A stretch of DNA of 64,000 bases from CAVWSM01 sp963757805. GTDB taxonomy: Bacteria > Actinomycetota > Actinomycetes > Jiangellales > Jiangellaceae. Location of the stretch: positions 1 through 64,000 of the forward strand of contig CAVWSM010000021.1 in assembly GCA_963757805.1 (NCBI GenBank). The letters are read 5' to 3'. The notes under the pieces are model-generated. The model saw nothing but the letters and a program-made list of their open reading frames with translations, searched no databases and was not told the origin of the DNA. Shown here in pieces: positions 56,059-64,000 of this stretch. Every line of letters begins with the position of its first letter. Positions within the stretch are counted from its first letter, which is position 1. The translations under genes were made by a program, and so were the position numbers.

Positions 56059-57099
56059 TTAGAACGTCAGCATCACCTTGACGTCGTCGTCGCGCTTGGC
56101 GAAGGCGTCGGCGTGCTGCTCGACGGGGACGCGTCGGGTCACGAGGCGGGACAGCCATTCGCGGTCGGCCGCCCCCAAGGCGGCCGCGGCGTGCTCGTAG
56201 TGCCGCCGAGCGGCGTTGACGGAGCCGAAGACAACGTCGTTCTCCAACACGATGTCGCGGTTGACCGCGCCAAGGTCGATGGAGCGCTCCTTTCCCGGGT
56301 GGGAGACGCCGGTGAGGCAGACGATTCCGTTGACGGCGCTGAAACCGAGCAGGTCGCTGATCACCGAGCTGGCGCCGGTGCACTCGATGGCGATGTCGGG
56401 CCGGAAACCGACGTTCGTGACCCCCGTGGTGTGGTAGGTCGCACCGAGGTCATGGACGAGCGCTGGCTTCGGGCCAGTCTCTGCAAGATCGAGCACGTGT
56501 ACGTCGAACCCGCGCTGCGCGCCCATGAGCGCGCCCAGCAGTCCGATCGGCCCCGCGCCGGTGACGAGCACGGTCTCCGGTGAGAACGTCGCCCGCCCGC
56601 CGATGCGTTCGATGTGGTCCCACGCCTTGGCTAGAACGCTCGCCGGCTCGAGCAGCACCCCGAGGTCGCCAAGGCTGGAGTCGACGGTGACGACCCGGTC
56701 GGGCCGCGCCCGGTAGCGCTCGCGGGCAAATCCATGCAGCCCCTTGATGCCGTGCTCGGAGTAGAGGCCATTCAGGCACATGTCCCATTCGTCCATGGCA
56801 CATGCGCGGCAGGGCTCCGGGTCGCGCGTCCGGACGATGCCGACGACCAGGTCACCCGCGGAGAATCCACTGTTTGGCGGCGCCTCGAGGACACGGCCGA
56901 TCGACTCGTGCCCGAGGACGAGGCGCTCCTCGCCGGGCGGCGCCTCGCCGTACGCCGCGGAAATGATCTCCACGTCGGTGCCGCAGACGCCTACACCCAT
57001 GACCTCGACGAGCAGGTCGCCGTCGGTAGCGCCCGGCTCCGAGAAGTCGATCACCTCGGCGGAGTCGGCCACGCCGGGTCGTACGGTCAACGCGCGCAC
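56059..57099 (-). CDS. Zinc-dependent MDR dehydrogenase (glucose 1-dehydrogenase-like)
   Basis: A 346-residue medium-chain dehydrogenase from GTG 57099. Catalytic zinc ligands appear in VCGTDVE (Cys) and LGHES (His, Glu). A structural-zinc-like cluster is reduced to CRACAMDEWDMC. The Rossmann motif is VTGAGPIGLLG near 193. The ARATFSPETV segment and overall pattern resemble archaeal-type glucose dehydrogenases, so glucose or another sugar is a likely substrate. Its start is 70 bases from the first CIRCE element of groES, so it may share that control region. Confidence 0.82.
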   Translation of the reverse strand: MRALTVRPGVADSAEVIDFSEPGATDGDLLVEVMGVGVCGTDVEIISAAYGEAPPGEERLVLGHESIGRVLEAPPNSGFSAGDLVVGIVRTRDPEPCRACAMDEWDMCLNGLYSEHGIKGLHGFARERYRARPDRVVTVDSSLGDLGVLLEPASVLAKAWDHIERIGGRATFSPETVLVTGAGPIGLLGALMGAQRGFDVHVLDLAETGPKPALVHDLGATYHTTGVTNVGFRPDIAIECTGASSVISDLLGFSAVNGIVCLTGVSHPGKERSIDLGAVNRDIVLENDVVFGSVNAARRHYEHAAAALGAADREWLSRLVTRRVPVEQHADAFAKRDDDVKVMLTF

Positions 57100-57168
57100 G
57101 TCGCGATCATCGGGTATCCGCGCGCACGCGGCATCTCGGACGACGCTCTGGCCAGCGAACAAGCTGGT

Positions 57169-57195
57169 CTGGCACTCACCTTGACCGAGTGCTAA
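57169..57195. promoter_or_regulatory. CIRCE element 1 (HrcA operator)
   Basis: CTGGCACTC and GAGTGCTAA are separated by nine bases, close to the CIRCE consensus TTAGCACTC-N9-GAGTGCTAA. The groES -35 box TTGACC (57181-57186) lies inside its spacer, so HrcA binding would block RNA polymerase. Confidence 0.85.
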
Positions 57196-57209
57196 GCCCG
57201 GCATAGAGT
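57181..57209 (+). promoter_or_regulatory. groES promoter
   Basis: TTGACC at 57181-57186 and TAGAGT at 57204-57209 are separated by 17 bases. The promoter is flanked by two CIRCE elements. The predicted transcript starts near 57216, inside the second CIRCE, leaving a leader of about 115 bases. Confidence 0.75.
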
Positions 57210-57213
57210 CGGG

Positions 57214-57240
57214 TTGGCACTCTCCCAGTGAGGGTGCCAG
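57214..57240. promoter_or_regulatory. CIRCE element 2 (HrcA operator)
   Basis: TTGGCACTC and GGGTGCCAG flank a nine-base spacer. One base in the right arm departs from the usual GAGTGCCAG. It overlaps the expected groES transcription start. Confidence 0.75.
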
Positions 57241-57330
57241 CCATACGGTCGACCGGCACCCGCGACGACGGACGGCCTGGCTTGTCAATGGTCAACCCGT
57301 GACATCCCGTGAAAGGGGAGGTCCACCACA

Positions 57331-57630
57331 GTGTCGGTCTCCATCAAGCCGCTCGAGGACCGCATCGTCGTCAAGTCCCTCGAAGCGGAGCAGACGACTG
57401 CATCCGGCCTGGTCATCCCAGACACCGCCAAGGAGAAGCCGCAGGAGGGCGAGGTCCTCGCTGTCGGCCCTGGCCGCTGGGACGACGAGGGCGAGAAGCG
57501 CATCCCGCTCGACGTTGCCGTCGGCGACGTCGTGCTCTACTCGAAGTACGGCGGCACCGAGGTCAAGTACAACGGCGAGGAGTACCTCATCCTCTCCGCT
57601 CGTGACGTCCTCGCTGTCATCGAGAAGTGA
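57331..57630 (+). CDS. groES: Co-chaperonin GroES
   Basis: GroES caps the GroEL ring. It has 99 residues from GTG 57331, with AAGGGGAGG ten bases upstream. KPLEDRIVVKSLEAEQTTASGLVIPD includes the mobile loop. KYGGTEVKYNGEEYLILSARDVLAVIEK is the family C terminus. It is controlled by the double-CIRCE promoter. Confidence 0.98.
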   Translation: MSVSIKPLEDRIVVKSLEAEQTTASGLVIPDTAKEKPQEGEVLAVGPGRWDDEGEKRIPLDVAVGDVVLYSKYGGTEVKYNGEEYLILSARDVLAVIEK

Positions 57631-57657
57631 TCTGATCACATACCCGTGATCGCGAAC

Positions 57658-57704
57658 CGCCCCGGAGTGTCCGGCCGTGTGGCCGGGCTCCGGGGCGTTC
57701 TTTT
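57658..57704 (+). terminator. Intrinsic terminator between groES and groEL
   Basis: CGCCCCGGAG pairs with CTCCGGGGCG, with a smaller GGCC hairpin in the loop, followed by TTCTTTTCTG. This is the most canonical intrinsic terminator in the window, placed 28 bases after groES. It would make groES transcripts more abundant than groES-groEL ones unless read through. Confidence 0.8.
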
Positions 57705-57726
57705 CTGACGAGAGGGAAGCCATTCC

Positions 57727-59346
57727 GTGGCAAAGATCCTGGAGTTTGAGGAGGACGCCCGCCGCTCGCTCGAGCGCGGCGTCGACGCCCTCGCCAACGC
57801 CGTCAAGGTGACGCTCGGCCCCAAGGGCCGCAACGTCGTCCTCGACAAGAAGTTCGGCTCGCCGACCATCACCAACGACGGTGTCACGATCGCCCGCGAG
57901 GTCGAGCTCGACAACCCGTACGAGAACCTCGGCGCGCAGTTCGCCAAGGAGGTCGCTACCAAGACCAACGACATCGCCGGCGACGGCACGACCACCGCCA
58001 CGGTTCTCGCGCAGGCGATGGTCAAGACCGGCCTCAAGGCCGTAACCGCGGGCGCCGCTCCGATGGCCGTGAAGCGCGGCATCGACGCCGCCGTCCTGGC
58101 CGTGTCCGAGCGTCTCCTCGAGTCGGCCAAGGTGATCGACACCAAGGAGGAGATCGCCCAGGTAGGCACGATCTCCGCGCAGGACCGCCAGATCGGCGAG
58201 CTGATCGCCGAGGCGTTCGACAAGGTCGGCAAGGACGGCGTGATCACCGTCGAGGAGTCCAACACGCTCGGCACCGAGCTCGACTTCACCGAGGGCATGC
58301 AGTTCGACAAGGGCTACATCAGCCCCTACATGATCACCGACGTGGAGCGCATGGAGGCGGTCCTCGAGGACTCCTACATCCTGCTGCACCAGGGCAAGAT
58401 CGCCGCGATCGCCGACCTGCTGCCGCTGCTGGAGAAGGTCGTCCAGGCCGGCAAGCCGCTGCTCATCATCGCCGAGGACGTCGAGGGCGAGGCACTCTCG
58501 ACTCTCGTCGTCAACAAGATCCGTGGCACGTTCAACAGCGTCGCCGTCAAGGCGCCCGGCTTCGGCGACCGCCGCAAGGCGACGCTGGAGGACATCGCAA
58601 CCCTTACCGGCGGCCAGGTCGTGGCGCCCGAGGTCGGCCTCAAGCTCGACCAGGTCGGGCTCGAGGTCCTCGGCACCGCGCGCCGCGTCGTCATCACCAA
58701 GGACGACACCACGATCGTCGACGGTGGCGGCGCCCGCGACGCGGTCGAGGCACGGGTCGCGCAGCTCCGAGGCGAGATCGAGCGCACCGACTCCGACTGG
58801 GACCGCGAAAAGCTGCAGGAACGCGTGGCCAAGCTCGCCGGCGGCGTCTGCGTCATCAAGGTCGGCGCGGCCACCGAGATCGAGCTCAAGGAGAAGAAGC
58901 ACCGCATCGAGGACGCCATCTCGGCGACCCGCGCCGCGGTCGAGGAGGGCATCGTCGCCGGCGGCGGCGCCGCACTCGTACACGCACTGTCCGCGCTCGA
59001 CGGCGACCTCGGCCGCGAGGGCGACGAGGCGACCGGCGTCAACGTCGTGCGCAAGGCCGCGGTCGAGCCGCTGCGTTGGATCGCGCAGAACGCCGGCGAG
59101 GAGGGCTACGTCGTCGTTGCCCGCGTCTCCGAGCTGCCGGTCAACCACGGCATCAACGCCGCGACGGGTGAGTACGTCGACCTGCTTGCGGCCGGCGTCA
59201 TCGACCCCGTCAAGGTGACGCGCTCTGCCCTGCAGAACGCCGCCTCCATCGCCGGGATGCTGCTCACGACCGAGGCGCTCGTCGTGGAGAAGCCGGCCGA
59301 GCCGGAGCCGGAGGCCAACGGCCACGGGCATGGCCACGGCCACTGA
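57727..59346 (+). CDS. groEL: Chaperonin GroEL, His-rich C terminus
   Basis: GroEL folds proteins in a double ring using ATP. The product is 539 residues. The ATP site motifs TNDGVTIAREVEL and IAGDGTTTATVLAQAM are present. The C terminus ends NGHGHGHGH instead of the Gly-Gly-Met repeat. Actinobacteria often have two groEL copies. The groES-linked one (groEL1) typically carries the His-rich tail, so this is probably groEL1. The start is GTG with GAGGGAAG upstream. Confidence 0.97.
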   Translation: MAKILEFEEDARRSLERGVDALANAVKVTLGPKGRNVVLDKKFGSPTITNDGVTIAREVELDNPYENLGAQFAKEVATKTNDIAGDGTTTATVLAQAMVKTGLKAVTAGAAPMAVKRGIDAAVLAVSERLLESAKVIDTKEEIAQVGTISAQDRQIGELIAEAFDKVGKDGVITVEESNTLGTELDFTEGMQFDKGYISPYMITDVERMEAVLEDSYILLHQGKIAAIADLLPLLEKVVQAGKPLLIIAEDVEGEALSTLVVNKIRGTFNSVAVKAPGFGDRRKATLEDIATLTGGQVVAPEVGLKLDQVGLEVLGTARRVVITKDDTTIVDGGGARDAVEARVAQLRGEIERTDSDWDREKLQERVAKLAGGVCVIKVGAATEIELKEKKHRIEDAISATRAAVEEGIVAGGGAALVHALSALDGDLGREGDEATGVNVVRKAAVEPLRWIAQNAGEEGYVVVARVSELPVNHGINAATGEYVDLLAAGVIDPVKVTRSALQNAASIAGMLLTTEALVVEKPAEPEPEANGHGHGHGH

Positions 59347-59364
59347 TCGGTCGTCGGCCGAGTC

Positions 59365-59382
59365 GATCACGTTAACGTGATC
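59365..59382. promoter_or_regulatory. Perfect 18-base palindrome
   Basis: GATCACGTTAACGTGATC is a perfect palindrome 18 bases after groEL, immediately before the terminator hairpin. It has the form of an operator for a dimeric regulator. Alternatively, it is part of the groEL termination region. It lies about 160 bases upstream of guaB. Confidence 0.5.
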
Positions 59383-59426
59383 AACCGGGTCCTTGCGAGG
59401 CATGCACGCCTTGCAAGGACCCGGTT
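59383..59426 (+). terminator. Terminator after groEL
   Basis: AACCGGGTCCTTGC pairs with GCAAGGACCCGGTT, a 14-base-pair stem with a 16-base loop, followed by GGCCTTGT. It is a probable groEL terminator. Confidence 0.7.
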
Positions 59427-59544
59427 GGCCTTGTACGGACGGCCTCGGTTGCCTGGCGCTCGGCCGCCGCCCCGTACCATGGATTAACCCCCGACCGACG
59501 ACGGCAGCCCACCCCTCGGCCGACCGGAAGGCGTCCAGCAGCCC

Positions 59545-61048
59545 ATGACCAGCGGCATTCCCGACAAGTTCGCCCCCCTCGGACTGACCTACGATGACGT
59601 CCTGCTGCTGCCCGGCAGCTCGGAGGTCATCCCCAGTGACGTCGACACGACCACCCGCTTCTCGCGCAACATCACGCTTCGCGTGCCGCTCGTCTCGGCC
59701 GCCATGGACACCGTCACCGAGTCCCGCATGGCGATCGCCATGGCCCGCCAGGGTGGTCTTGGCGTGCTGCACCGCAACCTCTCGGCCGAGGAGCAGGCGA
59801 CACAGGTCGACATCGTCAAGCGCAACGAGTCGGGGATGGTCACCCACCCGATCACCGTCGGTCCGGACGCCACGCTCGGCGGAGGTCGACCGGCTGTGCG
59901 GGCGCTACCGCATCTCGGGTGCGCCCGTGGTCGACCGCGAGGGCAAGCTGCTCGGCATCGTCACCAACCGCGACATGCGGTTCGAGCCCGACCACTCGCG
60001 GCCGGTGGTCGAGGTCATGACCAAGATGCCGCTCGTCACCGGGCACCCGGGCATCTCGCCCGACGACGCGATGGCGCTCCTGGGCAGGCACCGCATCGAG
60101 AAGCTCCCACTGGTCGACGAGGACGGCAAGCTCACCGGCCTCATCACGCTCAAGGACTTCACCAAGCGCGAGCGGTTCCCGCTGGCCACCAAGGACGCGC
60201 AGGGCCGGCTCGCGGTCGGTGCGGCCGTGGGTTTCTTCGGCGACGCCTGGGAGCGGGCGATGCTGCTGGTCGAGGCCGGAGCCGACGTACTCGTGGTCGA
60301 CACCGCGCACGGGCACAGCCGCGGTGTGCTGGAGATGATCGCCAAGCTCAAGCCCGAGGTCGCGGCCAAGGGTGTCGACGTTGTGGGCGGCAACGTCGCG
60401 ACGTACGAGGGGGCCAAGGCGCTCGTCGAGGCCGGAGCCGACGGCGTCAAGGTCGGCGTCGGGCCGGGTTCGATCTGCACGACCCGGGTCGTCGCCGGCA
60501 TCGGAGTGCCCCAGGTGACGGCGATCTACGAGTCGGCCCGCGCATGCGCGCCTGCGGGCGTACCTCTGATCGGCGACGGAGGCCTGCAGCACTCCGGCGA
60601 CATCGCCAAGGCCCTTGTCGCAGGAGCCGATTCGGTCATGCTCGGCTCGCTGCTCGCGGGCTGCGAGGAAGCGCCGGGCGAGCTGGTCTTCATCAACGGC
60701 AAGCAGTTCAAGTCCTACCGCGGCATGGGCTCCCTCGGCGCCATGCAGAGCCGCGGCGCCAAACGGTCGTACTCCAAGGACCGCTACTTCCAGGGCGACA
60801 TCGAGTCCGACGACGAGCTCATCCCGGAAGGCATCGAGGGGCAAGTGCCGTTCCGCGGGCCGCTCGAGTCGGTGGCACACCAGTTGGTCGGCGGCCTGCA
60901 GCAGTCGATGTTCTACTGCGGCACGCGCACGGTGCCGGATCTCAAGGAGCGCGGGCGGTTCATCCGCATCACCGCCGCTGGGCTCAAGGAGAGCCACCCG
61001 CATGACGTCCAGATGACCGTCGAGGCCCCTAACTACAGCTCGCGCTAG
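59545..61048 (+). CDS. guaB: IMP dehydrogenase (one-base frame change)
   Basis: GuaB converts IMP to XMP, the first committed step to GMP. The N terminus FAPLGLTYDDVLLLPG and AAMDTVTESRMAIAMARQGGLGVLHRNL are typical. Near 59878 the frame changes by one extra G. The second frame continues AEVDRLCGRYRISGAPVVDREG (CBS domains), then the catalytic loop GVGPGSICTTRVVAGIGVP and the flap region SYSKDRYFQGD, stopping at 61048. The corrected length is 500 residues, the family norm. A second IMPDH-like gene (guaB3) follows. A true null is unlikely, since guaB is usually essential without added guanine. Confidence 0.92.
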
Positions 61049-61058
61049 GGTCGTCGCC

Positions 61059-62168
61059 GTGATCGAGATCGAGATCGGCCGCGGCAAACGGGGTCGCCAG
61101 GGCTACTCGTTCGACGACCTCGCGATCGTGCCGAGTCGTCGCACGCGCGACCCGGAAGAGGTCTCGACGAGCTGGCAGATCGATGCCTATCGCTTCGACC
61201 TGCCCATCATGGCGGCGCCGATGGACTCGGTGATGTCGCCCGTGACCGCCGTGGCGTTCGGCAAGCTCGGCGGTCTCGGGGTGCTCGACCTCGAAGGCCT
61301 ATGGACGCGGTACGACGACCCGACGCCCCTGCTCGATGAAATCGCCGAGCTTCCCGAGGAGGGTGCGACCCGTCGGCTGCAGGAGATCCACACCGCGCCG
61401 ATCCGCGAGGAGCTCATCGTCGAGCGGCTCAAGGAGATCCGCGGCGCCGGTGTCACGGTGGCCGGCGCCCTCTCGCCACAGCGCACCAAGCAGTTCCACC
61501 GGGCGGTGCTCGACGGCGGCGTCGACATCTTCGTCATCCGCGGTACGACCGTCTCTGCCGAGCACGTCTCCGGGCGCGCCGAGCCGCTCAACCTCAAGCA
61601 GTTCATCTACGAGCTCGACGTGCCCGTGGTCGTCGGCGGCTGCGCGACCTACCAGGCTGCGCTGCACTTGATGCGTACGGGCGCCGCGGGTGTGCTCGTC
61701 GGCTTCGGCGGCGGCTCGTCCTACACCAGCAAGTCCGTGCTCGGCGTGGCGGTCCCCATTGCCACTGCCATCGCCGACGTGGCTGCGGCGCGGCGTGACT
61801 ACCTCGACGAGTCCGGCGGCCGCTACGTACACCTCATCGCCGATGGTGGCATCGGCAAGTCCGGCGACATCGCCAAGGCGATTGCGTGCGGGGCCGACGC
61901 CGTCATGATGGGCAGCCCGCTGGCCCGGGCAAGCGAGGCGCCGGGACGCGGCTGGCATTGGGGGTCGGAGGCGCACCACGCCGACCTGCCTCGCGGTGTC
62001 CGCATGCGCGTCGGCACCCTCGGACCGCTACAGCAGATCCTGCACGGGCCGTCCACCGTCGCCGACGGCACCATGAACTTCTCTGGGGCGCTGCGGCGGG
62101 CCATGGCCACCACGGGCTTCACCGAGCTCAAGGACTTTCAGCGGGTCGAGGTCGCCGTCTCGCGCTAG
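61059..62168 (+). CDS. guaB3: GuaB3 family IMP dehydrogenase-related protein
   Basis: A 369-residue protein of the IMPDH/GMP reductase superfamily, beginning MIEIEIGRGKRGRQGYSFDDLAIVPSRRTRDPEEV, the GuaB3 signature. It lacks the CBS domains. The catalytic-loop position reads GFGGGSSYTSKSVLG, with no cysteine visible where IMPDH has GSICTT, as in other actinobacterial GuaB3 proteins I recall. Its reaction is therefore uncertain. It follows guaB by ten bases in the same direction. Confidence 0.9.
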   Translation: MIEIEIGRGKRGRQGYSFDDLAIVPSRRTRDPEEVSTSWQIDAYRFDLPIMAAPMDSVMSPVTAVAFGKLGGLGVLDLEGLWTRYDDPTPLLDEIAELPEEGATRRLQEIHTAPIREELIVERLKEIRGAGVTVAGALSPQRTKQFHRAVLDGGVDIFVIRGTTVSAEHVSGRAEPLNLKQFIYELDVPVVVGGCATYQAALHLMRTGAAGVLVGFGGGSSYTSKSVLGVAVPIATAIADVAAARRDYLDESGGRYVHLIADGGIGKSGDIAKAIACGADAVMMGSPLARASEAPGRGWHWGSEAHHADLPRGVRMRVGTLGPLQQILHGPSTVADGTMNFSGALRRAMATTGFTELKDFQRVEVAVSR

Positions 62169-62199
62169 CGGATCTCCGTGATCTTGGCTGCCGCGGACC

Positions 62200-62607
62200 T
62201 CAGATCGTGATGAGCAGCGACACGCCGGCCGAATCGGCAGCTGCAGCCAACGAGGCGTCCAGAGTCGCCAATGCCAGCCCTTCACGTTCAGCTAGCACAA
62301 GGTACGCGGCGTCGTAGGCGGACAAGTTGTGTCTTCGGCCAGCCGCCAGGACTGCGCCCACATCGGACACGGTGTCTACCGAGATGGGTAGCTGCCCGAG
62401 AAGGGACAGGAAGCGGGCGCTCTGCGCTTCGCCTAATCGATTGCGTCGCTCGGCCACAAGTAGGACGTTGACGACCTCCAACTCCCACAGGGAAGGCACG
62501 GTGGCCGCGTCTTCCTGCAGGCGATCGAGGAGTGCCTCGGTCTCCGGCGTTGCCTCGTCCTCGAAGCACCACGCCATGGTCACCGATGCATCGACCACGA
62601 ACGGCAC
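62200..62607 (-). CDS. vapC: VapC-type PIN-domain toxin
   Basis: A 135-residue PIN-domain ribonuclease-like protein. The metal-binding acids are in VVDASVTMAWCFEDEA (Asp6, Glu15), the middle ELEVVNVLLVAERRN and LSAYDAAYLVLAEREG near the C terminus. The ATG overlaps the stop of the antitoxin gene. Its RNA target is unknown. Confidence 0.9.
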   Translation of the reverse strand: MPFVVDASVTMAWCFEDEATPETEALLDRLQEDAATVPSLWELEVVNVLLVAERRNRLGEAQSARFLSLLGQLPISVDTVSDVGAVLAAGRRHNLSAYDAAYLVLAEREGLALATLDASLAAAADSAGVSLLITI

Positions 62608-62846
62608 TAGCGACGTCCTTCCTCGATCATCTTCCGCACGCTCAACCGGCCTCGGCGGACACCCGACCGAGCCGATCGGAGCTCGGCAATGACTTCGGCG
62701 GGGGTGAGACGGTGGGCACGGACCGGAATGAGCTGCGCGATGGCTGTCCCGTGTTTTGTGATCGTGATCGGTCGCCCTGTCGACTCCAGCTCGGCAAGCA
62801 GCCGGGGAAGGTGGGTCTTGGCTTCGTACGCTCCAACCGAGGTCAT
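62607..62846 (-). CDS. vapB: VapB-type (Phd/YefM) antitoxin
   Basis: A 79-residue antitoxin. VGAYEAKTHLPRLLAELESTGRPITITKHGTAIAQLIPV is the Phd/YefM-like DNA-binding fold. The C-terminal part, rich in Arg/Glu, would bind the toxin. It overlaps the toxin gene by one base, the standard arrangement. Expression is probably autorepressed. The 98 bases to the divergent aldehyde dehydrogenase would hold its promoter. Confidence 0.88.
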   Translation of the reverse strand: MTSVGAYEAKTHLPRLLAELESTGRPITITKHGTAIAQLIPVRAHRLTPAEVIAELRSARSGVRRGRLSVRKMIEEGRR

Positions 62847-62944
62847 GGCCCTAGACTAGTCTGCGACTGGTCTGGAGCACAACCTCTTGATGGGCCTCCC
62901 GGCCAGGGCTACTAACGCGTAGCCCACTTGCGTATCCTGCCGCC

Positions 62945-64000
62945 GTGACCTCGCCAGTGACAGCTGTCAGCGTTGACCCCTCGCTCGTCGAGCGACTGAC
63001 CCGCGCCGTTGTCGCCACCAGCGCCGACAGCGTCAAGACGACTGCGCCGTTCACCGACGAGCCGCTCGCTGAGATCCCGCGGTCGAGCGAGCGTGATGTC
63101 GAGCAGGCGTACGTCCGAGCGCGCGCGGCACAGCCCGCTTGGCTCGCCCTCGGCGTACGCGCCCGCGCCAAGGTCCTGCTCCGCTTCCACGACCTCGTCC
63201 TCACCCACCGCGACGAGCTCACGGACATGATCCAGCTGGAGAGCGGCAAGGCTCGGCTCGACGCCTTCCAGGAGGTCGGCGAGGTCGCGTTGGCGGCGCG
63301 CTACTGCGGCCGCATGGCGGCACGGGTGCTCCGACCCAAGCGTCGCGTCCCGCTCGCCCCGGGCGTTTTCGCCGTACGGGAGCTGCACCATCCCATGGGC
63401 GTGGTCGGCATCGTGTCGCCGTGGAACTACCCGCTCGCGCTGGCCGTCATCGACACTCTGCCGGCCCTCGTCGCCGGCAACACCGTGGTGCACAAGCCCG
63501 ACGACCAGGGCGCCCTGACCGCGCTGCGCGCCCGCGAGCTCGCGATCGAGGCTGGGGTGCCGGCGGATGCGTGGCAGGTTGTGCTCGGCGACGGCCCGAC
63601 GATCGGCGGGGCAGTGATCGCCGGCGCCGACTACGTGTCGTTCACCGGCTCCACCGCCACCGGCCGCGTCGTGGCCCGACAGGCAGGCGAGCGCTTGATC
63701 GGCGCGTCGCTAGAACTCGGCGGCAAGAACCCAATGGTCGTGCTCGCGGGCGCCGACGTTGCCAAGGCCGCCGACGCTGCAGTGCGTACGAGCTTTGCGG
63801 CGGCCGGGCAGCTCTGCACCTCGGCCGAGCGGGTGTTGGTGCACGAGTCGCTGTACGAGGAGTTCCGCGAGCGGTTCGTGGCCAGGACCCGCGAGCTGCG
63901 GCTCGGCGTCGGTGTCGAGTGGGGCTACGACGTGGGGTCGATCGTGTCGCGCAGCCACCTGGACAAGGTGCTCGGTCACGTCGAGGATGCCCGCGCACAC
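62945..64000 (+). CDS. Aldehyde dehydrogenase, succinate-semialdehyde type (partial)
   Basis: The gene begins at GTG 62945 and is open for 352 codons to the window edge. VVGIVSPWNYPLALAVIDTLPALVAGN, FTGSTATGRVVARQAGERL, the catalytic Glu in ELGGKNPMVV and the nucleophile Cys in GQLCTSAERV identify an NAD(P)+-dependent aldehyde dehydrogenase. The N terminus and overall pattern resemble actinobacterial GabD2 succinate-semialdehyde dehydrogenases. The C-terminal 150 or so residues lie outside the window. Confidence 0.88.
   Translation, partial: MTSPVTAVSVDPSLVERLTRAVVATSADSVKTTAPFTDEPLAEIPRSSERDVEQAYVRARAAQPAWLALGVRARAKVLLRFHDLVLTHRDELTDMIQLESGKARLDAFQEVGEVALAARYCGRMAARVLRPKRRVPLAPGVFAVRELHHPMGVVGIVSPWNYPLALAVIDTLPALVAGNTVVHKPDDQGALTALRARELAIEAGVPADAWQVVLGDGPTIGGAVIAGADYVSFTGSTATGRVVARQAGERLIGASLELGGKNPMVVLAGADVAKAADAAVRTSFAAAGQLCTSAERVLVHESLYEEFRERFVARTRELRLGVGVEWGYDVGSIVSRSHLDKVLGHVEDARAH

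Noticed and set aside
62200..62846. VapBC as a possible defence system
   Set aside because: It is a standard two-gene type II toxin-antitoxin pair with no adjacent nuclease, helicase or restriction gene to suggest a larger system.

Overview
This window is high-GC chromosomal DNA with many GTG starts and overlapping stop/start codons. The gene order is that of an actinomycete (Actinomycetota). The run rplM-rpsI-glmM, coaA, glmS, acpS-nnr-alr, tsaE-tsaB-rimI-tsaD, groES-groEL-guaB-guaB3, with a family-4 uracil-DNA glycosylase and an alpha/beta hydrolase between alr and tsaE, resembles Nocardioidaceae/Propionibacteriales. That placement is an inference from gene order and was not tested by a tree.

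Layout: (1) 1-4565, str operon: rpsL-rpsG-fusA-tuf. (2) 4566-17456, S10/spc operons from rpsJ to rplO, then secY-adk-map. (3) 17464-19550, a decayed IS21-family element inserted between map and infA. (4) 19704-24963, infA-rpmJ-rpsM-rpsK-rpsD-rpoA-rplQ-truA and a small membrane protein. (5) 24992-30292, an ABC-F ATPase and a broken secreted GH15 glucodextranase/glucoamylase. (6) 30350-37040, rplM-rpsI, glmM, a small SH3-like gene, a DUF389 membrane protein, coaA and glmS. (7) 37053-40395, a small gene coupled to a 974-residue LuxR-type (LAL) ATPase regulator. (8) 40542-49251, acpS, nnr, alr, hydrolase, UDG and the tRNA-t6A genes tsaE-tsaB-rimI-[IS30]-tsaD. (9) 49371-56028, membrane, GH3, DUF4126, secreted and methyltransferase genes. 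(10) 56059-62168, a zinc dehydrogenase, CIRCE-controlled groES, groEL, guaB and guaB3. (11) 62200-64000, a VapBC pair and an aldehyde dehydrogenase that runs off the end.

Most of the window is core machinery: translation, protein export, cell-wall precursors (glmM, glmS, alr), coenzyme A and acyl-carrier-protein activation, NAD(P)HX repair, t6A modification, chaperonins and guanine nucleotide synthesis. The accessory parts are the two IS elements, the glucosidase remnant, the LAL regulator pair and the toxin-antitoxin pair.

Five genes that should be intact (rplQ, rpsI, glmM, tsaB, guaB) each carry one single-base frame change. The glucosidase carries about seven and the IS21 remnant several. 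The isolated ones look like sequencing or assembly errors. The dense ones may be real decay. I found no convincing new biological system. The best leads are a 25-base element shared by the rpsL and rpsJ leaders, a 34-base IS end repeated at two loci, the IS30 copy that abuts the tsaD start, and the inverted repeat upstream of the LAL regulator pair. No tRNA, rRNA or CRISPR array was recognised.
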